Source of the DNA: Clostridium jeddahitimonense
GTDB lineage: Bacteria > Bacillota > Clostridia > Clostridiales > Clostridiaceae
Length of the DNA: 50,316 bases
Direction: 5' to 3'
Assembly (NCBI GenBank): GCA_000753455.2
Contig: LM994670.1
Span: 1,309,816 to 1,360,131, forward strand
The notes beneath the pieces were generated by a model that saw only the letters and a program-made list of their open reading frames with translations, was not told the DNA's origin and ran no database searches. Positions 25,737-34,686 of the stretch are shown piece by piece. The position numbers and the translations under genes are program-made. The stretch's first letter is position 1. Each line of letters opens with the position of its first letter.

Positions 25737-26750
25737 ATGAATTTTAAATCTAAAAGATTAATTATGTTTATAACAGTAACAATCTTATGTTTTATTATCA
25801 TAGGTATAGTTGTATTAAATTCTACAATAAATAAACCTTTAAAAATAGTTTCAGATGAAGAGATACTAATAGAAGAAGGAGAAAGTTTTTATAGCTTACT
25901 AAATGAATTAAAATCAAAAAATAAGGTTAAAAATACATTTGTTATTAAAGCTTATACTAAACTTACAGGAATGGATTTAGAAATTATACCTGGTCAGTAT
26001 ACTTTAAATAAAAATATGTCAACTAAAGAGATGATTGAGTTATTACAAAGTGTTTCTGATGAAAACTACATAAACTTTACAATACCTGAAGGGTTTACAA
26101 TTGATGACATAGCAGAAAAATTAGAAAAAGAGGGAATATGCACAAGTGAGGATTTCATTAAGGCTATAAATGAATATCCACTACCAACATACATAAAAGC
26201 AAATAGTGAAAAGAGATATAACTTAGAAGGATTTTTATTTCCAGATACATATAAATTTGAGAAGGGCATATTACCTGAAGAAATAGTTAAAACTTTATTA
26301 AATAGATTTGATGAAGTTTGGAATGAGATTGTAACAAACCTAGGTACTAAAGTTAATAATGATGATATAGAGAAAGTAATTACCGTTGCATCTATGGTGG
26401 AAAAAGAAGCAAGGGTAGATGAAGAGAGAGCTACTATAGCATCTGTTATTTATAATAGGGATAATAAAGATATGACGTTAAGTATTGATGCAACAGTATT
26501 ATATGCTTATGGATACCATAAAGATAAACTTTATTATAAAGATCTAGAGATAGAGTCACCATATAATACATATCTTTATAAAGGATTACCGATAGGGCCT
26601 ATAAGCAATCCAGGTGCACCATCTATCATAGCTGCATTAAAGCCGGAGAATACCGATTATTTATTTTATGTACTAGAAAGTGATAATAAGCATTATTTTA
26701 CTAATAACGATGAAGACTTTATGAAGAAGCAAGAAGAGCTTGGATATTAA
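25737..26750 (+). CDS. mltG: Endolytic murein transglycosylase MltG
   Basis: A 337-residue membrane-anchored enzyme that cleaves nascent glycan strands to set their length. One N-terminal membrane segment (about 9-28) is followed by a LysM-like region (about 35-105) and the YceG catalytic domain with Glu222 in VASMVEKEA, the position of the catalytic Glu in the family. Other family motifs are EGFLFPDTY and the C-terminal YLYKGLPIGPISNPG. It starts at ATG 25737 behind GGGGG. It opens a run with the methyltransferase, U32 peptidase and udk, as in B. subtilis yrrL-yrrO-udk. Confidence 0.94.
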   Translation: MNFKSKRLIMFITVTILCFIIIGIVVLNSTINKPLKIVSDEEILIEEGESFYSLLNELKSKNKVKNTFVIKAYTKLTGMDLEIIPGQYTLNKNMSTKEMIELLQSVSDENYINFTIPEGFTIDDIAEKLEKEGICTSEDFIKAINEYPLPTYIKANSEKRYNLEGFLFPDTYKFEKGILPEEIVKTLLNRFDEVWNEIVTNLGTKVNNDDIEKVITVASMVEKEARVDEERATIASVIYNRDNKDMTLSIDATVLYAYGYHKDKLYYKDLEIESPYNTYLYKGLPIGPISNPGAPSIIAALKPENTDYLFYVLESDNKHYFTNNDEDFMKKQEELGY

Positions 26751-26767
26751 CTATTAGGAGGAATATA

Positions 26768-27421
26768 ATGAGTGGAATTACCTATGATTATATGGAAGGA
26801 TATATAAGGTCATTAATACCTGAAAGTGAAGGCAGAATTAAAGAGTTAGAAGAGTTTGCAAAGGAAAATAAAGTTCCTATAGCTCAGAAAGAAACAATTA
26901 AATTTCTAGAATTTATGGTAGGGATGAAAAAGCCTTTAAGAATTTTAGAACTTGGAACTGCTATAGGTTATTCTGCTATCTTGATGTATGATGCTGCTGG
27001 AACTAATCCACACATAACAACAATTGAAAGAAGCGAAGAAATGATAGAGCTTGCTAAGAAAAATATTAAAAATTTTGGATTAGAAGACAAGATATCTATT
27101 GAAGAAGGAGATTGCTTAGAGGTTTTAGAAAGGCTTGAAGAACCATATGACCTTATTTTTATGGATGCAGGAAAAGGGCATTATAATCATTTTCTTCCTC
27201 ATTGCTTAAGACTTTTAAAAGAAGATGGAATTATTATAGCAGATAATGTGTTGTTTAGAGGAATGGTAGCTTCAAATGATTTGGTTAAACGTAGAAAAAT
27301 AACTATAGTTAAAAGAATGAGAACATATTTAGAGATGGTTTCGAAAGATGATAATTTAGTAACATCAGTAATACCAATGGGAGATGGAATTGCTATTACT
27401 AAGAGGAAACTCCTACCTTAG
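26768..27421 (+). CDS. SAM-dependent O-methyltransferase (YrrM/TrmR-like)
   Basis: A 217-residue class I methyltransferase of the catechol-O-methyltransferase-like family. The SAM-binding motif is ILELGTAIGYSAILM, the acidic loop is TTIERSEEM, and DLIFMDAGKGHYNHFLP and ADNVLFRG are the metal/substrate motifs. In B. subtilis the protein at this locus (YrrM/TrmR) methylates 5-hydroxyuridine at tRNA position 34; the same neighbourhood (mltG, U32 peptidase, udk) supports that role here by analogy. ATG 26768 has TAGGAGG upstream. Confidence 0.88.
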   Translation: MSGITYDYMEGYIRSLIPESEGRIKELEEFAKENKVPIAQKETIKFLEFMVGMKKPLRILELGTAIGYSAILMYDAAGTNPHITTIERSEEMIELAKKNIKNFGLEDKISIEEGDCLEVLERLEEPYDLIFMDAGKGHYNHFLPHCLRLLKEDGIIIADNVLFRGMVASNDLVKRRKITIVKRMRTYLEMVSKDDNLVTSVIPMGDGIAITKRKLLP

Positions 27422-27428
27422 TAGGAGT
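27409..27428 (+). other. Hairpin over the stop codon of the methyltransferase gene
   Basis: ACTCCTAC (27409-27416) and GTAGGAGT (27421-27428) form a perfect 8-bp stem with loop CTTA. There is no T run, so it is more likely an mRNA structure or processing element than a terminator. Confidence 0.4.
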
Positions 27429-27483
27429 AAGTTTGCCAAGCTAAATGGAAGATTTAGAGGCTTACTTAAAAGGAGGTAAAAAG

Positions 27484-28719
27484 ATGAGAAAACCTGAAAT
27501 ACTAGCTCCAGCTGGGAACTTAGAAAAATTAAAAATTGCTGTTGATTATGGTGCAGATGCAGTTTATATTGGGGGAGGAAGACTTAATCTTAGAGCTTTC
27601 TCAAACAATTTTACTACAGAGCAAATAATGGAAGGTATAAAATACTGTCATGATAGAGGAAGAAAGCTATATGTAACATTAAATGTTTTTCCAAGAAATC
27701 ATGATTTAGAAGGTGCTGAAAGCTATATTAGAGAACTTTATGAAATAGGAGTGGATGCAGTTATTGTTGCTGACCCTTCATTAGTAGCTATATGTAAAGA
27801 GGTAGCACCAGAGTTAGAAATACATTTAAGTACACAGGCTAATACTGTAAACTGGAGAGCAGTTAAGTTCTGGTATGAACTTGGAGTTAAAAGAATAGTT
27901 TTAGCTAGAGAGTTAACATTTAAGGAAATAAAGACAATTACGTCTTATATGCCTAATGGATGTGATATTGAAGCTTTTGTTCACGGATCTATGTGTGTAG
28001 CATATTCAGGAAGATGTTTAATATCTAATTATATGTTAGGTAGAGATGCTAATAAAGGAATATGTGGAAATGTTTGTAGATATAAATATTATCTAGTTGA
28101 AGAAACAAGACCGAATGAATATTATCCAGTAGTAGAGGATGATAACGGAACATATATAATGAACTCTAAAGATTTATGTATGATAAAACATATACCAGAG
28201 CTTATAGAAAGTGGAATTTATTCTTTCAAGATTGAAGGAAGAATGAAGAGTGAGTTTTATGTTGCATCTGTTGTAAAAGCTTATAGAGAAGCTGTTGATT
28301 CATATTTTAAAAACCCATATGAATATGAATTTAAAGATGAATGGATGGATATATTAACTAAAATAAGTCATAGAAAATATCATACTGGCTTCTATTTGGG
28401 AATAAATGGTGAAGAGAATTATGATGAATCTTCTTACTTAAGAGATTATGACTTAGTAGGTATGGTTAAAGAGTATGATGAAGAAACTGGAGTTGCAACA
28501 ATACTTCAAAAAAATAGAGTTTTTGAGAATGATGAAGTTGAGGTATTAAGAGCTGAAGATCCTTACTTCAAGGTAACACTTACAGATATGTTTGATGTTG
28601 ATAAAAATGTAAAAACAGATGTAGCTAATAGAGCTCATATGGTATTTAAAGCAAAGGTTAATAAACCACTTAAGAAAAATGATATGCTAGTTAAAGCTAG
28701 TAAGAAACTTACTTTATAG
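27484..28719 (+). CDS. Peptidase U32 family protein (tRNA hydroxylation type)
   Basis: A 411-residue protein with the U32 hallmark segment EAFVHGSMCVAYSGRCLISN and the four-Cys pattern continuing in GICGNVCRYKYYLVEE. ILAPAGNLEKLKIAVDYGAD at the N-terminus is typical. B. subtilis YrrO and E. coli TrhP of this family are needed for 5-hydroxyuridine formation in tRNA, which fits the tRNA methyltransferase just upstream. The start is ATG 27484 behind AAAGGAGG; an in-frame ATG at 27445 has no ribosome binding site. The peptidase label is historical. Confidence 0.92.
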   Translation: MRKPEILAPAGNLEKLKIAVDYGADAVYIGGGRLNLRAFSNNFTTEQIMEGIKYCHDRGRKLYVTLNVFPRNHDLEGAESYIRELYEIGVDAVIVADPSLVAICKEVAPELEIHLSTQANTVNWRAVKFWYELGVKRIVLARELTFKEIKTITSYMPNGCDIEAFVHGSMCVAYSGRCLISNYMLGRDANKGICGNVCRYKYYLVEETRPNEYYPVVEDDNGTYIMNSKDLCMIKHIPELIESGIYSFKIEGRMKSEFYVASVVKAYREAVDSYFKNPYEYEFKDEWMDILTKISHRKYHTGFYLGINGEENYDESSYLRDYDLVGMVKEYDEETGVATILQKNRVFENDEVEVLRAEDPYFKVTLTDMFDVDKNVKTDVANRAHMVFKAKVNKPLKKNDMLVKASKKLTL

Positions 28720-28740
28720 AATCATCGAGGAGGACTATTA

Positions 28741-29358
28741 ATGAGAAGACCTGTGTTAATAGGGATTACTGGAGGAACAGGATCAGGAAAAAGTACTATT
28801 GCTGATGCTTTATACTCTACTTTTTCGCAAGACTGTATAGCAATGATACAACAAGATATGTATTATAAAGATCAAAGTCATTTATCTATGGATGAAAGGG
28901 TAAAAACTAATTATGATCATCCTATGGCTTTTGATAATGATTTATTAGTGGAACATTTAAAGTCACTTATAAATGGAGAAGCTATTGAAAAACCAAGTTA
29001 TGACTTTACAGTACATAATAGAGCTAAGGAAACTACAACTGTAGATCCAAGAGATATCATTCTTGTAGAAGGAATTCTTATTCTAGAAGATGAGAGAGTA
29101 AGAGATTTATTAGACATAAAGGTATATGTAGATACTGATGCGGATATAAGAATATTAAGAAGACTTGTTAGAGATATAAATGAAAGAGGAAGAACTGTAG
29201 AATCAGTAATAGATCAATATTTAACTATGGTTAGACCTATGCATATGCAATTTACTGAACCAAGTAAAAGATATGCTGATATCATAGTACCAGAAGGTGG
29301 ACATAATTATGTAGCTATAGATCTTCTGATGACTAAAATAAAAGATATATTGAAGTAA
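28741..29358 (+). CDS. udk: Uridine kinase
   Basis: A 205-residue P-loop kinase that phosphorylates uridine and cytidine for pyrimidine salvage. The Walker A motif is GGTGSGKST (about 10-18), with QQDMYYKD and NYDHPMAFD substrate motifs, VEGILIL, and [12 protein letters not shown] in the lid. ATG 28741 follows GAGGAGGA. Last gene of the mltG-udk run before the hairpin that starts 4 bases after its stop. Confidence 0.96.
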   Translation: MRRPVLIGITGGTGSGKSTIADALYSTFSQDCIAMIQQDMYYKDQSHLSMDERVKTNYDHPMAFDNDLLVEHLKSLINGEAIEKPSYDFTVHNRAKETTTVDPRDIILVEGILILEDERVRDLLDIKVYVDTDADIRILRRLVRDINERGRTVESVIDQYLTMVRPMHMQFTEPSKRYADIIVPEGGHNYVAIDLLMTKIKDILK

Positions 29359-29362
29359 CTGT

Positions 29363-29415
29363 ATAAAACACCTTTTTTTGGATAGAATTTATTCAAAGGG
29401 AGGTGTTTTATTTTT
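29363..29415 (+). promoter_or_regulatory. Terminator-like hairpin covering the ribosome binding site of the PBP gene
   Basis: ATAAAACACCT (29363-29373) pairs perfectly with AGGTGTTTTAT (29401-29411). The stem can extend inward by about 6 pairs (T-rich arm 29374-29379 with AAAGGG 29395-29400, including G-U). The T run at 29411-29415 follows. The 3' arm contains GGGAGG (29398-29403), the only ribosome binding site of the next gene, and the T run overlaps its TTG start. It could terminate udk transcripts and mask PBP translation. Confidence 0.7.
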
Positions 29416-31039
29416 GTATAAGCATGTGATAGATAAGAGAAGAATAATTTTTATTTTAATTATATATGTATCTGTATTAATGTTATTATCAGTAAGATTA
29501 TATTATTTACAAGTACAACCATCTACTCAGGTACAAGGGGAGTTGCAAAATCACCAGATTGAAACATTGTCAGAACTTAATTATAGAATTTTAGATACTA
29601 ATGGGAAAGATTTATTAAACTATAAGAAAAAGTATGTGCTAGTAATTGATTCAAGACCTTTTAAACTTAACAATTATGAAGAGACTTTAGAAGACTTACT
29701 TGCATTAAATTTTATTATGAAATCAGAAGATACAAATTTTAATTATTCAGATATAATAGCTTTAAATGGAAAAACTTATTATGATGAAATAACAGAGGAA
29801 ACTTATAATAAGATAAAGAAATTAAATAATATTAAAGGAATATATTTATATGTCTATGATATGGTAGATAGTTCTGAAGGATGGAGAATAGAAAATTTTA
29901 TTGCTAATATAAGAGAAGATAATATTGTAGAGGGATCCTTCCAACATCAAATATTAGATATAGTTGGAGAAAATGAATATCCATCTATTAGTTTTAATTT
30001 AGATCAAAAAGCAAATTATACAGAAAGTATATTAAATTATGGAGAAAACAATAAAAACTTGAAACTTACAATTAATAAAGAGTGGGAAGAAAAAATAAGA
30101 GATATTTTATTAGATGATTCTTATAGTTTTTTAGAAAATATAGGGGTAGTACTTTTAGAATCTGAAACAGGAAAAATTAGAGCTATGGTTCAAAAAGATG
30201 AAAGTAAAGCAAATGTAAATTTGGGGATTGGAACTATCGGATATGAGCCAGGATCTATATTTAAGGTATTAACAGAGGCCATAGGATTAGATTTAGGTAA
30301 GATTTCTTCATCAAGTGTATTTACTTGTGAAGGGAAGATATGTACTAAATTAGGAGAACAATATGCTCATGGAGACTTAACAGTAGATGAAGCATTGCAA
30401 GTATCTTGTAATGATATATTTGCAAAAGTTGGAGAATTATCAGGATATGAAAATATGATAGAGTATACTGAAAAGTTAGGATTATATCAAAAGATATTAG
30501 GATTATCAGGGGAAAATAAAGAAGAGGCAGCTGGAGTTAAAGCTACCTATGAAGATGGAGTAAGCAATTTTTCGATAGGTCAATGTGTAACAGTTACACC
30601 ATTACAAATTGCTGGAGCTATAAATGCAGTTGTAAATGATGGTGTTTATATTAAGCCTACGATTATAGATTCTATTATTGATAATGATGATAATGAGGTT
30701 GAACATATTGAAGTTGAAGGAAAAAGGGTATTTAGTGAAACGACAGCTAAAATAGTTCAAGATAGCATGACAAATGTAATTTGGAAAGGTACTGGTTATG
30801 AAGCAAAGGTAGAGGGGATAACTCAAGGAGGAAAAACAGGAACATCTACTGGAGAAGGTGGCAAAACTAATCATGGATGGTTTGCCGGTTATTTTGAGAT
30901 GGATGGCAAAAAGTATACACTGCTTGTGGTGGCGCCTAATATAGGTGATAATCATCCAGATGGAAGAGAACTTGGTGGTGGAAATACAGGTGCTCCAATT
31001 TTTAGGCAAATTATAAATTCACTAATTTCAAATAATTAA
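29414..31039 (+). CDS. Class B penicillin-binding protein (transpeptidase)
   Basis: A 541-residue peptidoglycan DD-transpeptidase. One N-terminal membrane segment (about 10-30) is followed by a divergent pedestal/dimerisation region (about 45-225) and a transpeptidase domain with all three active-site motifs: Ser281-x-x-Lys284 in EPGSIFKV, Ser331-Cys-Asn333 in VSCND and Lys474-Thr-Gly in GGKTGTS. No PASTA domain, and it is shorter than usual PBP2/SpoVD. The TTG start at 29414 is chosen because GGGAGG lies 10 bases upstream and no other start has one. It lies between wall gene mltG and sigK, so either growth or sporulation use is possible. Confidence 0.88.
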   Translation: MYKHVIDKRRIIFILIIYVSVLMLLSVRLYYLQVQPSTQVQGELQNHQIETLSELNYRILDTNGKDLLNYKKKYVLVIDSRPFKLNNYEETLEDLLALNFIMKSEDTNFNYSDIIALNGKTYYDEITEETYNKIKKLNNIKGIYLYVYDMVDSSEGWRIENFIANIREDNIVEGSFQHQILDIVGENEYPSISFNLDQKANYTESILNYGENNKNLKLTINKEWEEKIRDILLDDSYSFLENIGVVLLESETGKIRAMVQKDESKANVNLGIGTIGYEPGSIFKVLTEAIGLDLGKISSSSVFTCEGKICTKLGEQYAHGDLTVDEALQVSCNDIFAKVGELSGYENMIEYTEKLGLYQKILGLSGENKEEAAGVKATYEDGVSNFSIGQCVTVTPLQIAGAINAVVNDGVYIKPTIIDSIIDNDDNEVEHIEVEGKRVFSETTAKIVQDSMTNVIWKGTGYEAKVEGITQGGKTGTSTGEGGKTNHGWFAGYFEMDGKKYTLLVVAPNIGDNHPDGRELGGGNTGAPIFRQIINSLISNN

Positions 31040-31050
31040 AAAGGTATTAC

Positions 31051-31084
31051 AATAGCTGGCTATTTAGGCTGGCTATTATTTATT
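31051..31084 (+). terminator. Probable terminator after the PBP gene
   Basis: AATAGCTGGC and GCTGGCTATT pair over 10 positions with two G-U pairs and a 7-base loop. The tail is ATTTATT, so strength is moderate. Confidence 0.5.
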
Positions 31085-31164
31085 CATAAAATTTAAAATT
31101 AAATGAAGCAATATTTTTAGAAACCATCATATTATATAATAAGCACTGCTAGGAGGAAAATGGA

Positions 31165-31860
31165 GTGATATTATTTTCTAATATTATGGAATTCTTTTCT
31201 AACAATATTCTTTTAACTGGATATATTTCGGGAAATAATACATTTCCAAAGCCTTTGGACGAAAAGGAAGAGGAGAAGTATTTATCGTTGTTGAAGGAAG
31301 GAGATAAAAAAGCAAAAAGTATTCTTATTGAAAGAAACTTAAGACTTGTAGCACATATAGTTAAGAAATATTCTTTTCCAAACAAAGATATTGATGAATT
31401 AATTTCTATTGGAACAGTGGGTCTAATTAAAGCTATAGATTCTTTTGATGCATCAAAAGGTACTAGACTAGCTACATATGCTTCTAGATGTATAGAAAAT
31501 GAAATTTTGATGCTATTTAGAAATAATAAAAAGCAAAATAGTGAGACATCTTTACAAGATCCTATTGGGGTAGATAAAGAAGGGAATGAAATATGTTTAA
31601 TAGATGTTTTAAGTAGTGATAAAGATTCTGTTCTTGATAAGGTAGAAGTTAATTTACAGATAAAAGCTCTATATAGCAAAATGAGCACAGTTTTAACAAA
31701 TAGAGAATCTGAAATATTAAAAATGAGGTATGGATTAATAGATGGAAGATGCAGAACTCAAAGAGAGATAGCTGGAGACTTAGGAATTTCAAGATCATAT
31801 GTTTCTAGAATCGAAAAAAAAGCTTTAAAGAAACTGAAAAAGGAATTATCTTCTAAATAA
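31165..31860 (+). CDS. sigK: RNA polymerase sporulation sigma factor SigK
   Basis: A 231-residue sigma-70 factor for late mother-cell genes. Region 2 is visible in [16 protein letters not shown] and DELISIGTVGLIKAIDSF, and region 4 in TQREIAGDLGISRSYVSRIE. The N-terminal 20-25 residues before NNTFPKPL fit a pro-sequence removed on activation. The GTG start at 31165 has AGGAGG 8 bases upstream; an ATG at 31160 reads only ATG-GAG-TGA and overlaps it. The gene is continuous, with no skin element interrupting it, unlike in B. subtilis or C. difficile. Confidence 0.93.
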   Translation: MILFSNIMEFFSNNILLTGYISGNNTFPKPLDEKEEEKYLSLLKEGDKKAKSILIERNLRLVAHIVKKYSFPNKDIDELISIGTVGLIKAIDSFDASKGTRLATYASRCIENEILMLFRNNKKQNSETSLQDPIGVDKEGNEICLIDVLSSDKDSVLDKVEVNLQIKALYSKMSTVLTNRESEILKMRYGLIDGRCRTQREIAGDLGISRSYVSRIEKKALKKLKKELSSK

Positions 31861-31961
31861 TACAAAATATTATAAAAAATTTAAAATACATTGAAATGTT
31901 ACCATATCTTTTATAAAATATAAGTAACAGCTTGATATTTTAAGCCTGAAAGGGGATTTAT

Positions 31962-33017
31962 ATGTATTTTTTAAAAGAATTATTGGTTAACACCATAGAG
32001 ATGGGGGCTTCAGATTTACATTTAACTGTAGGAGTACCACCTACAGTAAGAAAGAATGGGAAACTAGTTCAAATAGGTAAAGAAAACTTATTACCTAATG
32101 ATATAGAAAAATTTGCAAAAGAAATTTTAGATTCAAAATATGATGAGTACTTAGAAATTGGGGAGTATGATATATCATATTCTTTAACTGGAGTAGGGAG
32201 ATTTAGAGTTAATGTATTTAAACAAAGAAATAGTGATGCAATAGCTATAAGAGTTATAGCATTAAAAATACCAACACTTGAGGAACTTAGATATCCAACA
32301 GTTTTAAAAGAAATTGCAAACAAACAAAGAGGGTTAATACTTGTTACAGGGCCAACAGGAAGCGGAAAAAGTACAACCCTAGCTGCCATGATTAATGAGA
32401 TAAATTCTTCAAGACAAGGGCATATAATAACATTAGAAGATCCTATTGAATACTTGCATAAACATAAATCTTGTATAATTAATCAAAGAGAGATAGGAAA
32501 AGATAGTAAAAGCTATCAAAATGCACTTAAAGCAATATTAAGAGAAGATCCAGATGTTATTTTAGTAGGAGAGATGAGAGATCTTGAAACAATTTCTATA
32601 GCAATAACAGCGGCTGAAACGGGGCATTTAGTTCTTTCCACACTTCATACAATTGGAGCTGCAAAAACTATAGATAGAATAATAGATGTTTTCCCACCGT
32701 ATCAACAACAGCAGGTAAAAGTTCAATTATCATCAGTTTTGCAAGCTGTAGTATCACAACAGCTTATAGAAAAATCCGATGGATCTGGTAGAACGGCCGC
32801 TTTAGAAGTTATGGTAACTACACCAGGTATACAAAATCTAATAAGAGAGGGAAAAACACATCAAATTGAATCAGCAGTTCAAACAGGAAGTAAATATGGA
32901 ATGAAGACAATGGATATGGCTTTAGCAGACTTGTATAAAAGAGGAGAAATATCATCAGAATCGGCTATTAGTTATTCGGTTGATAGAGAGACATTAAAGA
33001 GACTTATGATGCTTTAA
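31962..33017 (+). CDS. pilT: PilT-type retraction ATPase
   Basis: A 351-residue secretion-ATPase family hexamer. The N-terminal PAS-like domain has MGASDLHLTVGVPPTVRKNG. The core has Walker A GPTGSGKST (130-138), Asp box ITLEDPIEYLH, Walker B region ILVGEMRDLETI and the His box LSTLHTIGAAKTIDRIID. PilT powers retraction of type IV pili and twitching or gliding. No other pilus gene is nearby, so it works with a locus elsewhere. Placement between sigK and ftsZ is found in several cluster I clostridia. The ribosome binding site is AAAGGGG. Confidence 0.94.
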   Translation: MYFLKELLVNTIEMGASDLHLTVGVPPTVRKNGKLVQIGKENLLPNDIEKFAKEILDSKYDEYLEIGEYDISYSLTGVGRFRVNVFKQRNSDAIAIRVIALKIPTLEELRYPTVLKEIANKQRGLILVTGPTGSGKSTTLAAMINEINSSRQGHIITLEDPIEYLHKHKSCIINQREIGKDSKSYQNALKAILREDPDVILVGEMRDLETISIAITAAETGHLVLSTLHTIGAAKTIDRIIDVFPPYQQQQVKVQLSSVLQAVVSQQLIEKSDGSGRTAALEVMVTTPGIQNLIREGKTHQIESAVQTGSKYGMKTMDMALADLYKRGEISSESAISYSVDRETLKRLMML

Positions 33018-33032
33018 TTTAGTAAGCAAGTG

Positions 33033-33064
33033 AAGGGGGATAAAAATCCTCCTTTATTTTATTT
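33033..33064 (+). terminator. Intrinsic terminator of pilT
   Basis: AAGGGGGAT and ATCCTCCTT form a 9-bp stem with one G-U pair and an AAAA loop, followed by TTATTTTATTT. Confidence 0.82.
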
Positions 33065-33424
33065 CCAATAAATTGAAAAAAATGAAGGAAATTTATAATA
33101 TATGTTGAATAAATTAATAAGAGTAGAAAAGTATATTCAATATATTTGATTTTAGAACTAATTAACTTATATGGTAGAAGAATAATTTATAAAATTTTTC
33201 GCAGATTTTTTATTAAAAGGTAAAAATACACCTAAAGTCTGCTAAAACCTACAAAATTCTTCAATAAATATATATTTTCTATTGTTAAATGTATATGAAA
33301 TGATGTAAAATTATAATAGGATAAGTTTTTATAGTCAATACAGGCATGAGTTAGCTTAAACTATTAAACATTTTAATGGAATTATTAAACTTTACTAATA
33401 GAGATTTTTAAAGGAGGAATTGTT
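33065..33424 (+). other. Long ftsZ leader/intergenic region with a possible hairpin
   Basis: About 360 bases without a gene. It contains an imperfect hairpin at 33201-33242 (GCAGA with TCTGC outside, AGGT with ACCT inside, and a bulge), a TATAAT at 33312-33317 with no good -35 at 17 bases, a small inverted repeat TTTAAT/ATTAAA at about 33372-33389, and the ftsZ ribosome binding site AGGAGG at 33412-33417. No ftsA or other cell-division reading frame lies here. Confidence 0.5.
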
Positions 33425-34549
33425 TTGTTAGATTTTGAATTAGATATGCAAGAATTAACTAATATAAAGGTCATAGGTTGCGGTGGCGGCGGAGGAAATG
33501 CTGTCAATCGAATGGTACTTGAAGGATTAAGAAATGTAGAATTTATAGCAGTTAACACTGATAAACAAGCGTTATTATTATCACATGCTAATACTAAAAT
33601 TCAAATTGGAGAAAAGTTAACAAAAGGTCTTGGTGCAGGAGCAAATCCTGAAATAGGTAAAAAAGCTGCTGAAGAAAGTAGAGAAGAAATAGCAGAAGCA
33701 ATAAAAGGTGCTAATATGGTGTTTATAACAGCCGGTATGGGCGGTGGAACAGGAACAGGTGCTGCTCCAGTAGTTGCTGAAATAGCTAAGTCTATGGATA
33801 TACTTACAGTAGGAGTTGTTACTAAACCGTTCCCATTTGAAGGTAAAAGAAGAATGAGACATGCTGAAATGGGAATAGAAAACTTAATGCAAAAAGTAGA
33901 TACATTAGTTATAATACCAAATGAGAAGTTATTAGCTATGGCTGATAAGAAAACAACTTTACTTGATTCATTTAGATTAGCTGATGATGTATTAAGACAA
34001 GGGGTACAAGCAATTTCTGACTTAATAACAATTCCTGGAGTTGTAAATGCAGACTTTGCAGATATAGAAACTGTAATGAAAAATAAAGGTTTAGCACATA
34101 TGGGTGTTGGATATGGTAAAGGAGATAATAAGGCTCAAGACGCTGTAAGACAAGCAATTTCTTCACCATTATTAGAAACATCAATAGATGGTGCTACTGG
34201 AGTTATAATAAACTTTACAGGTGGTGTAGATCTAGGAGCTATAGAAGTTTATGAAGCTGCTGAAATTGTAAGAGAAGCTGCAGATATGGACGCTAATATT
34301 ATCTTTGGAGCAGTTATTGATGAAACTTTAAATGATGAGATTAGATTGACTGTAATAGCAACAGGGTTTGAAGATGATAACGCTAAATCATCATTAAAGG
34401 CAAGTGAACCAAAGAATGAGGTAAAAACTACACCTACCCCAAAAGTTGAAGAAGTAGTTAAAGAGGAAGTAACATCTAAAGTTGATCCTTTATTAGATAT
34501 TGACAGAGAAAGTGTTAATATACCAAGTTTCTTGAGATCAAGAAGATAA
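33425..34549 (+). CDS. ftsZ: Cell division GTPase FtsZ
   Basis: A 374-residue tubulin homologue that forms the Z ring at vegetative and sporulation septa. GTP-binding features are [13 protein letters not shown] near the N-terminus, the signature [13 protein letters not shown] (about 104-116) and the T7-loop region [12 protein letters not shown] variable linker (about 320-355) ends in the conserved tail [10 protein letters not shown], which binds FtsA, SepF and others. The TTG start at 33425 is 7 bases after AGGAGG; the next Met (residue 8) lacks a ribosome binding site. ftsA is not next to it here. Confidence 0.96.
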   Translation: MLDFELDMQELTNIKVIGCGGGGGNAVNRMVLEGLRNVEFIAVNTDKQALLLSHANTKIQIGEKLTKGLGAGANPEIGKKAAEESREEIAEAIKGANMVFITAGMGGGTGTGAAPVVAEIAKSMDILTVGVVTKPFPFEGKRRMRHAEMGIENLMQKVDTLVIIPNEKLLAMADKKTTLLDSFRLADDVLRQGVQAISDLITIPGVVNADFADIETVMKNKGLAHMGVGYGKGDNKAQDAVRQAISSPLLETSIDGATGVIINFTGGVDLGAIEVYEAAEIVREAADMDANIIFGAVIDETLNDEIRLTVIATGFEDDNAKSSLKASEPKNEVKTTPTPKVEEVVKEEVTSKVDPLLDIDRESVNIPSFLRSRR

Positions 34550-34578
34550 AAGAATAAATAAAATGTTACATTGTTTTT

Positions 34579-34617
34579 AAAAAGCTATCAAATTAAGTTT
34601 TGATAGCTTTTTATTTT
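34579..34617 (+). terminator. Intrinsic terminator of ftsZ
   Basis: AAAAAGCTATCAAA and TTTGATAGCTTTTT form a 14-bp stem with a short loop and a T-rich tail. Confidence 0.92.
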
Positions 34618-34686
34618 TATGTAATAAAAAAAATGTGCTTTATTGTAAAAAAAATTAGAGGGAAAATTTCATAGTTAGTATTAATT

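Noticed and set aside
29378..29413. Earlier TTG start for the PBP gene at 29378
   Set aside because: No Shine-Dalgarno sequence precedes it and it would lie in the loop-side arm of the hairpin; GGGAGG fits TTG 29414.
30602..31009. 135-codon open frame antisense to the PBP gene
   Set aside because: A shadow of the PBP coding frame; composition is Ile/Ser/Asn-rich with no family motif.
31149..31688. 179-codon open frame antisense to sigK
   Set aside because: It lies fully inside a well-supported gene on the other strand, has no ribosome binding site and no recognisable protein features; AT-rich coding DNA often leaves such open antisense frames.
31165..31860. Possible skin-type element in sigK
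   Set aside because: sigK reads through without interruption and no recombinase gene is nearby.
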